A stretch of DNA of 64,000 nucleotides from Virgibacillus natechei (GTDB taxonomy: Bacteria; Bacillota; Bacilli; Bacillales; Amphibacillaceae): positions 868,001 to 932,000 of the forward strand of contig NZ_CP110224.1 of NCBI RefSeq assembly GCF_026013645.1, read 5' to 3'. A model generated the notes under the pieces. It was not told the DNA's origin. It did no database searches and saw nothing but the letters and a program-made list of their open reading frames with translations. The translations under genes and the position numbers were made by a program. Each line of letters opens with the position of its first letter. Positions within the stretch are counted from its first letter, which is position 1. Below, piece after piece: positions 46,939 through 55,817 of the stretch.

Positions 46939-48456
46939 ATGGGAAAGAGAAAAGGCGGTTTTCAACGTTCTTTGGATGGAATAGAAACAATAGGTAATAA
47001 GTTACCACATCCAATTACATTATTTGCTATATTAGCTTTATTAGTTGTTCTTCTTTCTGCAGCCCTAGCGCCATTGGGTATTAGCGTGGAGCACCCGGGC
47101 GAAGAAGGTGAAATGGTTGAGATTAACAATTTACTGAGCGCCGAAGGTATTCAATATATGCTCACCAGCATGACGGATAACTTCATTGGTTTCGCGCCAC
47201 TTGGGGTTGTGCTTGTAACGATGCTAGGTATTGGTGTTGCAGAACGAACGGGATTAATTAGTGCATTATTACGTGGTTTTGTTTTATCTGTACCGAACCG
47301 TCTGATTACAGCAGGTTTGGTGTTTGCTGGTATTATGTCTAGTGTTGCTTCAGACGCTGGTTATGTCGTATTACCTCCGCTTGGGGCTTTAATATTCGCA
47401 GCACTTGGAAGGCATCCATTAGCAGGACTGGCTGCAGCATTTGCAGGGGTTTCAGCAGGGTTTAGTGCAAACTTATCCTTATCTGCGACAGATGCCATGC
47501 TCGGGGAAATGACGATAGCTGCGGCATCGATTATTGACCCGGCCTATGCGGAAACGATGAATATTGCTATGAACTGGTACTTTATTATTGTTTCTGTGTT
47601 TGTGCTTACAGCAATAGGTGCCTGGGTAACAGAACGGGTAGTTGAACCTCGCTTAGGCAGTTATAAAGGTGAAAAAGCAGAGAACTTAGAAAGACTTACT
47701 TCCGTTGAGAAAAAAGGTCTTATCTGGTCAGCTGTAGCTTTAGTCGTTGGACTAATTTTAACCCTATTATTAATTCTGCCAGAAAATGCACCGATGCGTG
47801 GTGAAGATGGTGGAATCGTTCAATCACCGTTTATGAATTCATTAGTTCCTGTGATTGCGGCGTTATTCTTTATTCCAGGTCTAGTTTACGGAAAAATAAC
47901 AAAAGTGATTCGTGATGATAAAGATGTTGCAAACCAGATGTCCGATACGATGGCTTCGATGGGAATGTTCATTGTCTTGGCGTTTACTGCAGGTCAATTT
48001 GTTGCATTTTTCTCAGAAACGAATATGGGAATGGTTCTTGGGGTTTATGGTGCTGAATTCTTACAAAACATCAATTTAACTGGGATTCCATTAATTCTGT
48101 TATTTATCTTAATTGCTGCATTCATCAACATATTTATTGGTAGTGCATCAGCTAAGTGGGCAATGATGGCTCCAGTATTTGTTCCGATCATGATGCAGTT
48201 GGGTTACTCACCAGAGCTTACTCAAATGGCCTATCGTGTCTCAGACTCAACAACAAATATCATTACACCATTAATGACGTATTTTGCGATTATTATCGCG
48301 TTTGCCCAAAAATATGACAAGAATATGGGAATTGGAACATTAATATCCGTCATGTTACCATATTCCATTTACTTCCTTATTGGTTGGACAATCATGTTAG
48401 TTGGTTGGATGCTCTTAGGAATTCCACTTGGACCAGGCTCTCCAATTCTATACTAA
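46939..48456 (+). CDS. AbgT-family transporter
   Basis: A 505-aa protein with about 12 helices of the AbgT family (p-aminobenzoyl-glutamate importers or sulfonamide exporters). Signature parts: NKLPHPITLFAILALLVVLL at the start, GIGVAERTGLISALLRGFVL, the re-entrant region VASDAGYVVLPPLGALIFAA, and RVSDSTTNIITPLMTYFAII. AAGAAAGGAG precedes the ATG. A strong terminator follows. The nearby amidase could process p-aminobenzoyl-amide-like substrates; unproven. Confidence 0.9.
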   Translation: MGKRKGGFQRSLDGIETIGNKLPHPITLFAILALLVVLLSAALAPLGISVEHPGEEGEMVEINNLLSAEGIQYMLTSMTDNFIGFAPLGVVLVTMLGIGVAERTGLISALLRGFVLSVPNRLITAGLVFAGIMSSVASDAGYVVLPPLGALIFAALGRHPLAGLAAAFAGVSAGFSANLSLSATDAMLGEMTIAAASIIDPAYAETMNIAMNWYFIIVSVFVLTAIGAWVTERVVEPRLGSYKGEKAENLERLTSVEKKGLIWSAVALVVGLILTLLLILPENAPMRGEDGGIVQSPFMNSLVPVIAALFFIPGLVYGKITKVIRDDKDVANQMSDTMASMGMFIVLAFTAGQFVAFFSETNMGMVLGVYGAEFLQNINLTGIPLILLFILIAAFINIFIGSASAKWAMMAPVFVPIMMQLGYSPELTQMAYRVSDSTTNIITPLMTYFAIIIAFAQKYDKNMGIGTLISVMLPYSIYFLIGWTIMLVGWMLLGIPLGPGSPILY

Positions 48457-48467
48457 AAAATATATTA

Positions 48468-48518
48468 CAAGCCCCTTTCCCTTTTAGCAATAGTCTAGAA
48501 GGGAAAGGGCTTTTTAAA
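48468..48518 (+). terminator. Terminator of the AbgT gene
   Basis: AGCCCCTTTCCCTT pairs with AAGGGAAAGGGCT, followed by TTTTTAAA. Confidence 0.88.
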
Positions 48519-48534
48519 TGGCTGTTTTTTGAAT

Positions 48535-48800
48535 GTTGATTACTAATGCAATTTAGCGGCAGCAACCGGAATATCAGCGGAGGAAACACATGAAGACTCC
48601 TGCGGGAGGACAGGCCTCGATGAGACCCCGCAGTGCGTAGCACGAGGCAGGTTAAGTTCGCGACGTCCTGTCGCAACACCTGCACTAGCACGTCCTGTGC
48701 GTCGAAGGCTCACCAGCTGCCCTAAGGTGCGCGAAATGTGTTTCCGTAGCGAATCCATGCTCTCAACCAGCGTTTCCCGCAGGTCGTTGTACAACAAATG
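48535..48800 (-). repeat. GC-rich dispersed repeat module, inverted copy
   Basis: Reading the minus strand gives CCGCAGGAGTCTTCATGTGT, TTCCTCCGCT and AAATTGCATTAGTA, nearly identical to the plus strand at about 32690-32770. On the plus strand GCAGGTTAAGTTCGCGACGT and CACCTGCACTAGCAC repeat at about 32869-32920. So this is the same module as in the oligopeptide operon element, in part inverted. No gene. Confidence 0.75.
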
Positions 48801-49032
48801 CCCACAAAGCTTGGCGATAAACCATTATTTTGACTATCACTTTAATACTTCCACAGCCAAGACAAAACTTTCTCCCTTTAACTGCTCAAAAATTTGTTTC
48901 ACATATTATGCTGATTTTCAAGATTCTTCAATTATCTGCCTTTTACTTCATGAGCCTTTTTTAGTATAGTTACAGTAGTTATGAAATTTACTAGTTGAAA
49001 TGTACGACCCTAGAGAGGAGTCTAGAAATACG

Positions 49033-49992
49033 ATGCTTGAAACAACCATTTATAATGAAAAGATAGAAAAAGTACTAACCAATATAAATAAAGTCATGAT
49101 AGGAAAGGAAGAGGCGGCAACCCTCAGTTTAGTTGCATTATTGGCACAAGGTCATGTGCTGTTGGAGGATGTGCCAGGAGTAGGGAAGACGATGCTTGTT
49201 CGTACATTAGCTAAATCACTAGATTGTGACTTTAGAAGAATTCAGTTTACACCGGATTTATTACCTTCGGATGTTACAGGCATTTCCATTTATAATCCGA
49301 AAGAGTTGAATTTTGAGTTCCGCGGTGGCCCAATTCTGGGGAATATTATACTTGCTGACGAAATCAATCGTACGTCACCGAAAACACAATCTTCACTTCT
49401 GGAAGGTATGGAAGAAAAAAGTGTTACGGTAGATGGTCAGACGATTCCGCTTAAACAGCCATTCTTTGTTATGGCAACTCAAAATCCAATTGAATATGAG
49501 GGGACGTATCCACTACCTGAAGCGCAATTGGATCGTTTTATTTTAAAACTTAAAATGGGGTATCCAGCATTTGGGGACGAACTGGAAATGTTAGACCGGA
49601 CATCCCGAAATCATCCCATCGAAACGATTGAAGCCGTAATTTCCAAAGAAGAGCTCATTTCTGTTCAAGAAGAAGTCAAAGAAGTGTATATTGATAAAAA
49701 TGTTCAACATTATATTATTAATCTCGTAGGTAATACAAGAACGAATCCATCCATCGCGCTTGGAGTAAGCCCAAGGGGATCCATTGCATTAATGCGAGCA
49801 GCAAAAGCATATGCCTATGTTTATGGAAGGGATTATGTGCTGCCAGATGATGTGAAATTTCTTGCTCCTTATGTACTGGCACATAGGCTTATACTAACGC
49901 CAGAAGCGAAATATGAAGGTGTGACGAGTGAACAGGTTGTCGAGTCCGTTGTGAAACATACACATATTCCTATTCGAAAGGAATTTAATTGA
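49033..49992 (+). CDS. MoxR-family AAA+ ATPase
   Basis: A 319-aa MoxR ATPase, a chaperone-like protein often paired with DUF58/VWA proteins. Walker A LLEDVPGVGKTMLVRTLAKS, Walker B NIILADEINR and sensor 1 MATQNPIEYEGTYPLPEAQ, with an AAA lid. ATG 49033 gives the usual family length; the in-frame ATG at 49000 lacks a ribosome binding site, although the GAGAGGAG before 49033 is at a long 12-nt spacing. First gene of a three-gene operon. Confidence 0.9.
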   Translation: MLETTIYNEKIEKVLTNINKVMIGKEEAATLSLVALLAQGHVLLEDVPGVGKTMLVRTLAKSLDCDFRRIQFTPDLLPSDVTGISIYNPKELNFEFRGGPILGNIILADEINRTSPKTQSSLLEGMEEKSVTVDGQTIPLKQPFFVMATQNPIEYEGTYPLPEAQLDRFILKLKMGYPAFGDELEMLDRTSRNHPIETIEAVISKEELISVQEEVKEVYIDKNVQHYIINLVGNTRTNPSIALGVSPRGSIALMRAAKAYAYVYGRDYVLPDDVKFLAPYVLAHRLILTPEAKYEGVTSEQVVESVVKHTHIPIRKEFN

Positions 49993-51257
49993 TGAAAGAG
50001 TCACTTCGCTTTAGTGGTAATCTCATTTTTATCTTATTTTTGGGGCTTCTTTTGTTTTCATTTGCTATGTTTCAAGGTGGTTTTACGAGTTGGTTTCTAT
50101 TTTATAGTTTTCTACCAATCTTTGTTTATCATTTAGGATTGCTATTTTATCCGATTAAGAATTGGGAAGTTACACGAAACCTATCTCATCATGTTATTCG
50201 TTCAGGTGATGGCGTGACCGGAACCATTCGGATTCGCCGGTCCATTCCTTTTCCGTTATATTATTGTATTTGCGAGGAAATTTTACCTGATACGTTAAAA
50301 AAAGCAGGAAATCATAAAGATAACTATAGGAACATGGCGGAACCAGCTAAGTTGAACTTCAGTCGAGACGTTAAAAAGATTATATTCCCATCCGCTCGCC
50401 GTGTGATGGAGATTTCGTACAAGTTAGATGACGTTCCGCGCGGCGATCACCACCTACAGGCTATTCGAGTTAAAACAGGGGATGTCTTCGGCTTTGTTAA
50501 AAAAGAGCATATATTTGACCTGCGAGATCAACTTGTTGCCTATCCAAATGAGCGTCCGATCCATTTAAATGAGAAGGTAAGTAGCTCTGAGGAAGGTGCA
50601 ACGGCTTCTTATACATTAAATTTGAAGAATACCAATGTTGTTTCTGGTATTCGTGAATATGCGCCAGGGGATAAATTTTCCTGGATCGATTGGAAGCAAA
50701 CGGCAAGGAAAAACAAGGTGATGACAAAGGAATTTGAGCAGGAGAAAAGTACGGATATATTGGTTGTCTTAGATAGTTGTGCAAGTGAGGGGATGAATCC
50801 ACTTGCATTTGAAGCTTCAGTTGAAATGACTGTTTCGTTGATGGCGAGTACCGGTAAGCAATCCACTCAGGTTGGGCTATTAACGATCGGCGAGAAGGTT
50901 GTTTATTTTCCAAAGCATGATTCGAGTCTCAACGATTCGGTGAATCAACATTTAACCCGTATTCAACCTACAGGCAGTAAACCGTTTCCAATGAAATTAA
51001 AGGAAGAATTGTTTAAGGTGGGTCACGGTAATATTGTCATGTTACTTACAACAAGGATTGATCACGGCTTTAAGGATTCGATGCAACAGCTTAAGAAGCG
51101 GTCGAAAAAAGTGATTGTTTTACTTATCCTGCCAGCCGAAAAGATATCGAGAAATGAACATATGCTTATCCAGCAGCTTAAATCTGAAGGTGTTGATATG
51201 CGCGTGTTAACCGAAAAGGAATTAATGAAAACCCCAATCGAGGTGAGTAGGACATGA
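49992..51257 (+). CDS. DUF58 (VWA-like) membrane protein
   Basis: A 421-aa protein with two N-terminal helices (about 8-55) and a DUF58 domain: GIREYAPGDKFSWIDWKQTA, then EQEKSTDILVVLDSCASEG. The ATG at 49992 shares its A with the moxR stop (TGATG). In MoxR-DUF58-transglutaminase operons the three are thought to act together in the cell envelope; the exact task is unknown. Confidence 0.88.
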   Translation: MKESLRFSGNLIFILFLGLLLFSFAMFQGGFTSWFLFYSFLPIFVYHLGLLFYPIKNWEVTRNLSHHVIRSGDGVTGTIRIRRSIPFPLYYCICEEILPDTLKKAGNHKDNYRNMAEPAKLNFSRDVKKIIFPSARRVMEISYKLDDVPRGDHHLQAIRVKTGDVFGFVKKEHIFDLRDQLVAYPNERPIHLNEKVSSSEEGATASYTLNLKNTNVVSGIREYAPGDKFSWIDWKQTARKNKVMTKEFEQEKSTDILVVLDSCASEGMNPLAFEASVEMTVSLMASTGKQSTQVGLLTIGEKVVYFPKHDSSLNDSVNQHLTRIQPTGSKPFPMKLKEELFKVGHGNIVMLLTTRIDHGFKDSMQQLKKRSKKVIVLLILPAEKISRNEHMLIQQLKSEGVDMRVLTEKELMKTPIEVSRT

Positions 51258-53485
51258 GTCGATTAAATCAACATACAATACCCTTCCTATTTAGCTTGAT
51301 CTTGTATCTATGTGGTTTTCTCTTATTTATGGAATGGATATACCCAGTTCGAGCTATTACGTATACGGAGAGCGTAGCGGTTTTTATACTATTTGCAGTG
51401 TTTTGTTTTATCGTTTCCATGCTTCATATGAAGTGGTGGATTGGATTTTTAATAAAAGGTTTCGCATTACTGTTCCTTATTAATGGTTTGTTTATTGATC
51501 ATGCCTTTATTACGAGGTTATGGTTCGAACAAGTTTCATTTGAAATTGCTTATAATTTGGAGTTGCTTATTACGCAGCAATGGTATAACTTGACGCCATT
51601 GTTTCGCAGTTTCCTATTTCTTGTCTTAATTTGGATGATGAGTTATCTCTTGCATTATTGGTTTGTTGTGATGAAGCGGATTTTATTATTCGTTTTACTC
51701 ACGTTTATCTACCTGGCTATACTGGATACATTTACCATTTACAATGCAGATATAGCGATTGTAAGGACTTTTATTATTTCATTTATTGCTTTAGGTGTCG
51801 CCAATTTCATGAAGGAGCTTGATAAAGAGTCTCTATCCTTTTCCTGGATTAAAAAGACGCCAGTATGGGTGGTTCCGTTAGTTGTTACGGTGCTAATTTC
51901 TTCTTTTATTGGATACGCTGCACCGAAATTTGACCCACAGTGGCCTGATCCAGTGCCTTTTATACAAAGTACAGCGGAAAATGCGGGGAATGAAGCTGGA
52001 TCCGGTGTTCAAAGAGTTGGTTACGGGGAAGATGATTCAGCGTTAGGTGGTTCATTTGTTCAGGATTATACGCCTGTCTTTGAAGCGGACGTTGCTGATG
52101 AGCATTATTGGCGTATTGAAACAAAGGACGTGTACACAGGCAAGGGGTGGGAAACGTCCACGGAGCCCGTATATAATAGACAAAATGGTGGGCATATCTC
52201 TTTAGAAACATTTAATTCAGAGGTTGTGGAAACAGAGGAACAGGAAGCAATCGTTGATTTTCAAGGAAATACAGAAATAGAAAAACTTATTTACCCTTAT
52301 GGACTAAACCAGGTGCAAGCATCAGGGGCAGGTGTATATTATGATTTGGATGATCATTCAGAGGCTATTCACACAGCCAATGCTGATGGGTTATCAGCTT
52401 TGGAACTTTATACGATTGCGTATGAAAATCCCTCGTTTGATCGTGATCGATTACAGGCGGATAACAACAGCGAAAACGTCCCTGAATCGGTGGAAGAACA
52501 GTATACGCAACTTCCATCTTCACTGCCAGATCGGGTGGAAGATTTAGCGGAAGAAATTACAGAACCACACGATAACCGCTATGAAAAAGCAAAGGCTGTA
52601 GAACAATATTTTGGTCAAAACGGTTTCACTTATGAAACAACGGACGTTGACGTTCCAGAAGAAGATGAGGATTATGTCGACCAATTTTTATTCGAATCAA
52701 AAGCAGGCTATTGTGATAATTATTCCACGTCCATGGTTGTCATGCTGCGATCACAGGATATCCCAGCTAGATGGGTGAAAGGCTTTACGAGTGGGGATGT
52801 CATTCCTGGTCAAGCAAGTAATGTATCAGATTCCCATGATGTTTATGAAGTAACAAATGCAAATGCTCATTCATGGGTTGAAGTATATTTTCCGGAGACG
52901 GGCTGGGTCCCTTTTGAACCAACACAAGGTTTCTCTAACCTCACTGAATTTGATGCGAATTCGGATGAAGGGTCAGGGGATGATCAAGAGGAAGAAACCG
53001 ATCAAACTCCAGGGACGGAAGAGCAAGAGGAAGATGAGCCTGAGGCACCAGAGTTAGAGGAAGAAGAGGCTGAAACGGCTTTAGCTGAAAATGATACAGA
53101 TGAGGCAGCGTTTCCGGTTAATTGGTGGTATGTTAGCGGCGGGTTAGCTCTCTTAGCCTTATTGGGCGTTATTGGTTATAAAACAAGATTCCGCTGGAAA
53201 ACGTATGTATTGAATAGGCGATTTAAAAATAAGCAAGACGTTTCAACGTATCAGGAAGCCTACCACCACTTGCTGAAAATTTTACAACATAATCAGATGG
53301 CAAAAGAGCCTGGGCAAACATTACGTGAGTACGCAGCGGACATTGATAGGCGCTATTCCACCGATGAAATGACCAAATTAACGACTTATTATGAACAGGT
53401 TCTTTATAATAATGAAACAAATGAGGTTGAGATGGGGCATCTAACGCAATTATGGCAAAATTTAATTAAACGCATAATGGGTTGA
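51254..53485 (+). CDS. TgpA-like membrane transglutaminase
   Basis: A 743-aa protein. About seven N-terminal helices (1-225), an extracellular transglutaminase-like domain with the catalytic Cys in ESKAGYCDNYSTSMVVMLRS (about 495), His in NANAHSWVEVYFPETGWVPF, then an acidic linker (QEEETDQTPGTEEQEEDEPE), one more helix (about 620-640) and a DUF4129-type tail. Overlaps the DUF58 gene by 4 nt. Catalytic residues intact. Confidence 0.9.
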   Translation: MSRLNQHTIPFLFSLILYLCGFLLFMEWIYPVRAITYTESVAVFILFAVFCFIVSMLHMKWWIGFLIKGFALLFLINGLFIDHAFITRLWFEQVSFEIAYNLELLITQQWYNLTPLFRSFLFLVLIWMMSYLLHYWFVVMKRILLFVLLTFIYLAILDTFTIYNADIAIVRTFIISFIALGVANFMKELDKESLSFSWIKKTPVWVVPLVVTVLISSFIGYAAPKFDPQWPDPVPFIQSTAENAGNEAGSGVQRVGYGEDDSALGGSFVQDYTPVFEADVADEHYWRIETKDVYTGKGWETSTEPVYNRQNGGHISLETFNSEVVETEEQEAIVDFQGNTEIEKLIYPYGLNQVQASGAGVYYDLDDHSEAIHTANADGLSALELYTIAYENPSFDRDRLQADNNSENVPESVEEQYTQLPSSLPDRVEDLAEEITEPHDNRYEKAKAVEQYFGQNGFTYETTDVDVPEEDEDYVDQFLFESKAGYCDNYSTSMVVMLRSQDIPARWVKGFTSGDVIPGQASNVSDSHDVYEVTNANAHSWVEVYFPETGWVPFEPTQGFSNLTEFDANSDEGSGDDQEEETDQTPGTEEQEEDEPEAPELEEEEAETALAENDTDEAAFPVNWWYVSGGLALLALLGVIGYKTRFRWKTYVLNRRFKNKQDVSTYQEAYHHLLKILQHNQMAKEPGQTLREYAADIDRRYSTDEMTKLTTYYEQVLYNNETNEVEMGHLTQLWQNLIKRIMG

Positions 53486-53619
53486 CCTCGTTGTTGTTGG
53501 TTAGTAGAATAAGAATATTAAAAGTTCGTGTTCCAAAAGTTGTCGAATCAAATGGAAGAGATTCGCTATTTGTCACTTGATGACTTTTGAACAACTAAAA
53601 AGTAAATAATAAATTAATG

Positions 53620-53692
53620 CCGTTTGTATATCCTCGATAATAGGGATCGAAAGTTTCTACCAAAGCACCGTAAATGCTCTGACTATAAAGGC
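53620..53692 (+). ncRNA. Guanine riboswitch upstream of guaA
   Basis: The purine aptamer core is clear: AAGTTTCTACC (651-661 of 53 kb), ACCGTAAAT and CTGACTATA. P2 is formed by CCTCGATAATAGGGATCG-like pairing and P3 by AGCACCGTAAATGCT. The base that reads the ligand is C in GACTA, which indicates guanine rather than adenine (GATTA). P1 strands are TTTGTATA and the TATAAA end. A terminator directly follows, so guanine should switch off guaA. Confidence 0.92.
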
Positions 53693-53729
53693 AGAATATC
53701 TTATATGTGACCTGGAATTCTGCCTTTTT
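53687..53729 (+). terminator. Riboswitch-controlled terminator in the guaA leader
   Basis: AAAGGCAGAAT (53687-53697) pairs with ATTCTGCCTTT (53717-53727), followed by TTG. Its left strand overlaps the 3' side of aptamer P1, the normal arrangement for an OFF switch. Confidence 0.85.
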
Positions 53730-53774
53730 GTAGTGAAAGATGCAAAAAGTAGAATCCAGGTTTTATTTTATGGA

Positions 53775-53925
53775 ACGAACGGGAGAGAGCGGGGCTGAAT
53801 CGGGAGAGAGAGCGTCCAGAACGGGAGACAGCGCGTCCGTAACGGGAGAGAGAGCGTCCAGAACGGGAGACAGCGCGCCCGAATCGGGAGAGAGAGCGTC
53901 CAGAACGGGAGACAACCTGCCCACA
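53775..53925 (+). repeat. 42-bp minisatellite between riboswitch terminator and guaA
   Basis: Units beginning CGGGAGAGAGAGCGTCCAGA recur about every 42 bp (near 53802, 53844 and 53886), with CGGGAGACAGCG half-units between. The region has no T-tract or promoter-like box. Its phase keeps a frame open into guaA, giving an [16 protein letters not shown] peptide, but without a start having a ribosome binding site. Related CGGGAGAG units occur at 30.2 kb. Confidence 0.85.
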
Positions 53926-53952
53926 AAACGTGCAATAGATAGGAGTGTATAT

Positions 53953-55488
53953 ATGGAAACGAATGAGATGATACTTGTATTGGATTTTGGAAGCCAATAT
54001 AACCAGCTTATCACAAGAAGAATAAGGGAACATGGCGTATACAGTGAATTGCACTCCCACAAGCTAACAGCAGAAACGATCAAGGAAATGAATCCTCAAG
54101 GTATTATCCTGTCAGGTGGCCCGCATAGTGTGTATGACGAAAATAGCTTTCGCTGTGATGAAGGTATTTTTGATCTAGGTATTCCTGTATTGGGTATTTG
54201 CTACGGGATGCAATTAATGGCACTCCATTATGGTGGTAAAGTTGAAAAGGCGGAGAACCGTGAATATGGAAAAGCGCTTATTGATTTGCAAGACGGACCT
54301 ATTCTTTTTAATGATACCCCATCTAATCAAACAGTATGGATGAGTCATGGTGACAAAGTGATCGAAGCTCCGTCTTCATTTCAGGTTGATGCAACAAGTC
54401 CGTCTACACCAATTGCAGCAATGAGCGATCCAGACAATAAATTATATGGTGTTCAATTCCATCCAGAAGTACGTAATTCGGAATATGGAAATCATTTACT
54501 GAAGCAATTTGTGTTTGAAGTTTGTGAATGTGATGGAGAATGGACGATTGAGAATTTCATCGATATGGAAGTAGAAAAAATTCGGAACAAAGTCGGTGAT
54601 CGAAAGGTATTATGTGCATTAAGCGGTGGCGTTGATTCATCCGTTGTAGCAGCCTTGATTCATAAAGCAATTGGCGACCAACTAACATGCATATTTGTTG
54701 ATCACGGCCTCCTTCGAAAAGATGAAGGAAATGACGTAACGAAGATATTTTCAGAAGACTTTAATATGAACATTATTATGGTTGATGCAAAAGACCGTTT
54801 TCTGTCCAAGCTAAAGGGAGTGGACGATCCGGAGAAGAAGCGTAAAATTATCGGCAATGAATTTATCTATGTATTTGATGATGAAGCGGATAAACTCAAA
54901 GATATTGACTTTCTGGCACAAGGAACATTGTACACAGACATAATTGAAAGTGGAACTGAAACAGCGCATACGATTAAGTCTCATCACAATGTTGGTGGAC
55001 TGCCGGAAAACATGCAATTTGAGCTGATTGAGCCACTAAATACACTTTTCAAAGATGAAGTTCGCGAACTTGGATCCCAATTAGGGCTACCAGATCGTGT
55101 AGTGTGGCGCCAGCCTTTCCCAGGACCAGGTTTAGCCATTCGTGTACTAGGTGAGGTTACAGAAGAAAAGCTTGAAATTGTTCGTGAATCGGATGCCATT
55201 TTGCGTGAAGAGATTGCTGCTGCAGGATTAGATCGCGATATTTGGCAGTATTTCACCGTGCTACCAGATATTCGAAGTGTTGGCGTAATGGGAGATGCTC
55301 GAACATACGATTATACGATTGGCATACGAGCGGTTACATCAATCGACGGCATGACCTCAGACTGGGCACGTATTCCCTGGGAGATCCTAGAAAAGATATC
55401 AACTAGAATGGTAAATGATGTGGAGCATATTAACCGCGTTGTGTATGATGTTACGAGTAAACCGCCGGCTACGATTGAATGGGAATAG
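53953..55488 (+). CDS. guaA: GMP synthase (glutamine-hydrolysing)
   Basis: A 511-aa enzyme making GMP from XMP. N-terminal glutamine amidotransferase: [20 protein letters not shown], Cys in [10 protein letters not shown], His/Glu in VQFHPEV. Then the PP-loop synthetase [20 protein letters not shown] and the C-terminal dimer domain ending [11 protein letters not shown] chose ATG 53953, after AGGAG at 53941-53945; the open frame that begins at 53740 runs through the minisatellite and is not a real extension. Controlled by the guanine riboswitch upstream. Confidence 0.96.
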   Translation: METNEMILVLDFGSQYNQLITRRIREHGVYSELHSHKLTAETIKEMNPQGIILSGGPHSVYDENSFRCDEGIFDLGIPVLGICYGMQLMALHYGGKVEKAENREYGKALIDLQDGPILFNDTPSNQTVWMSHGDKVIEAPSSFQVDATSPSTPIAAMSDPDNKLYGVQFHPEVRNSEYGNHLLKQFVFEVCECDGEWTIENFIDMEVEKIRNKVGDRKVLCALSGGVDSSVVAALIHKAIGDQLTCIFVDHGLLRKDEGNDVTKIFSEDFNMNIIMVDAKDRFLSKLKGVDDPEKKRKIIGNEFIYVFDDEADKLKDIDFLAQGTLYTDIIESGTETAHTIKSHHNVGGLPENMQFELIEPLNTLFKDEVRELGSQLGLPDRVVWRQPFPGPGLAIRVLGEVTEEKLEIVRESDAILREEIAAAGLDRDIWQYFTVLPDIRSVGVMGDARTYDYTIGIRAVTSIDGMTSDWARIPWEILEKISTRMVNDVEHINRVVYDVTSKPPATIEWE

Positions 55489-55602
55489 ATAAGAAACGTA
55501 TCGATAATAAACGAATTTTAATTATAAATAACGCGGTAATTATTCGTTTTTCATTGAATTCATAATATACGATCAGTAAAATAAGTCTACATTTTAATAA
55601 AA

Positions 55603-55671
55603 ATGCGTATAATTTTTGGGGATATGGCCCAGAGTTTCTACCAGACTGCCGTAAATGGTCTGACTACGCAG
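55603..55671 (+). ncRNA. Guanine riboswitch upstream of pbuG
   Basis: P1 strands TGCGTA (55604-55609) and TACGCA (55665-55670) are complementary. The core reads AGTTTCTACC, CCGTAAAT and CTGACTACG. C in GACTA indicates guanine or hypoxanthine as ligand. This second switch places purine uptake under the same signal as guaA. Confidence 0.92.
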
Positions 55672-55758
55672 GTTATAGTGATTTTAATAGTGATAGCCCA
55701 TTGCTAGTAGTAAAATGGATGACGCTCTTTTGATTACTTTTCCTTGCATAGTTGGGGT

Positions 55759-55792
55759 AGCACGCTTTGTTCTAAACGAGGCGTGTTTTTTA
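55759..55792 (+). terminator. Terminator in the pbuG leader
   Basis: CACGC (55761-55765) and GCGTG (55781-55785) with extra GTT/AAC pairing, followed by TTTTTTATT. It lies about 90 bases after the riboswitch and 26 bases before the gene, and probably is the switch's expression platform. Confidence 0.75.
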
Positions 55793-55817
55793 TTCAAACA
55801 TCAAGGGGGAAGCAGCA

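Noticed and set aside
53740..53952. N-terminal extension of GuaA rich in [10 protein letters not shown]
   Set aside because: It is translated minisatellite before the real start. ATG 53953 has AGGAG at good spacing and gives the normal length.
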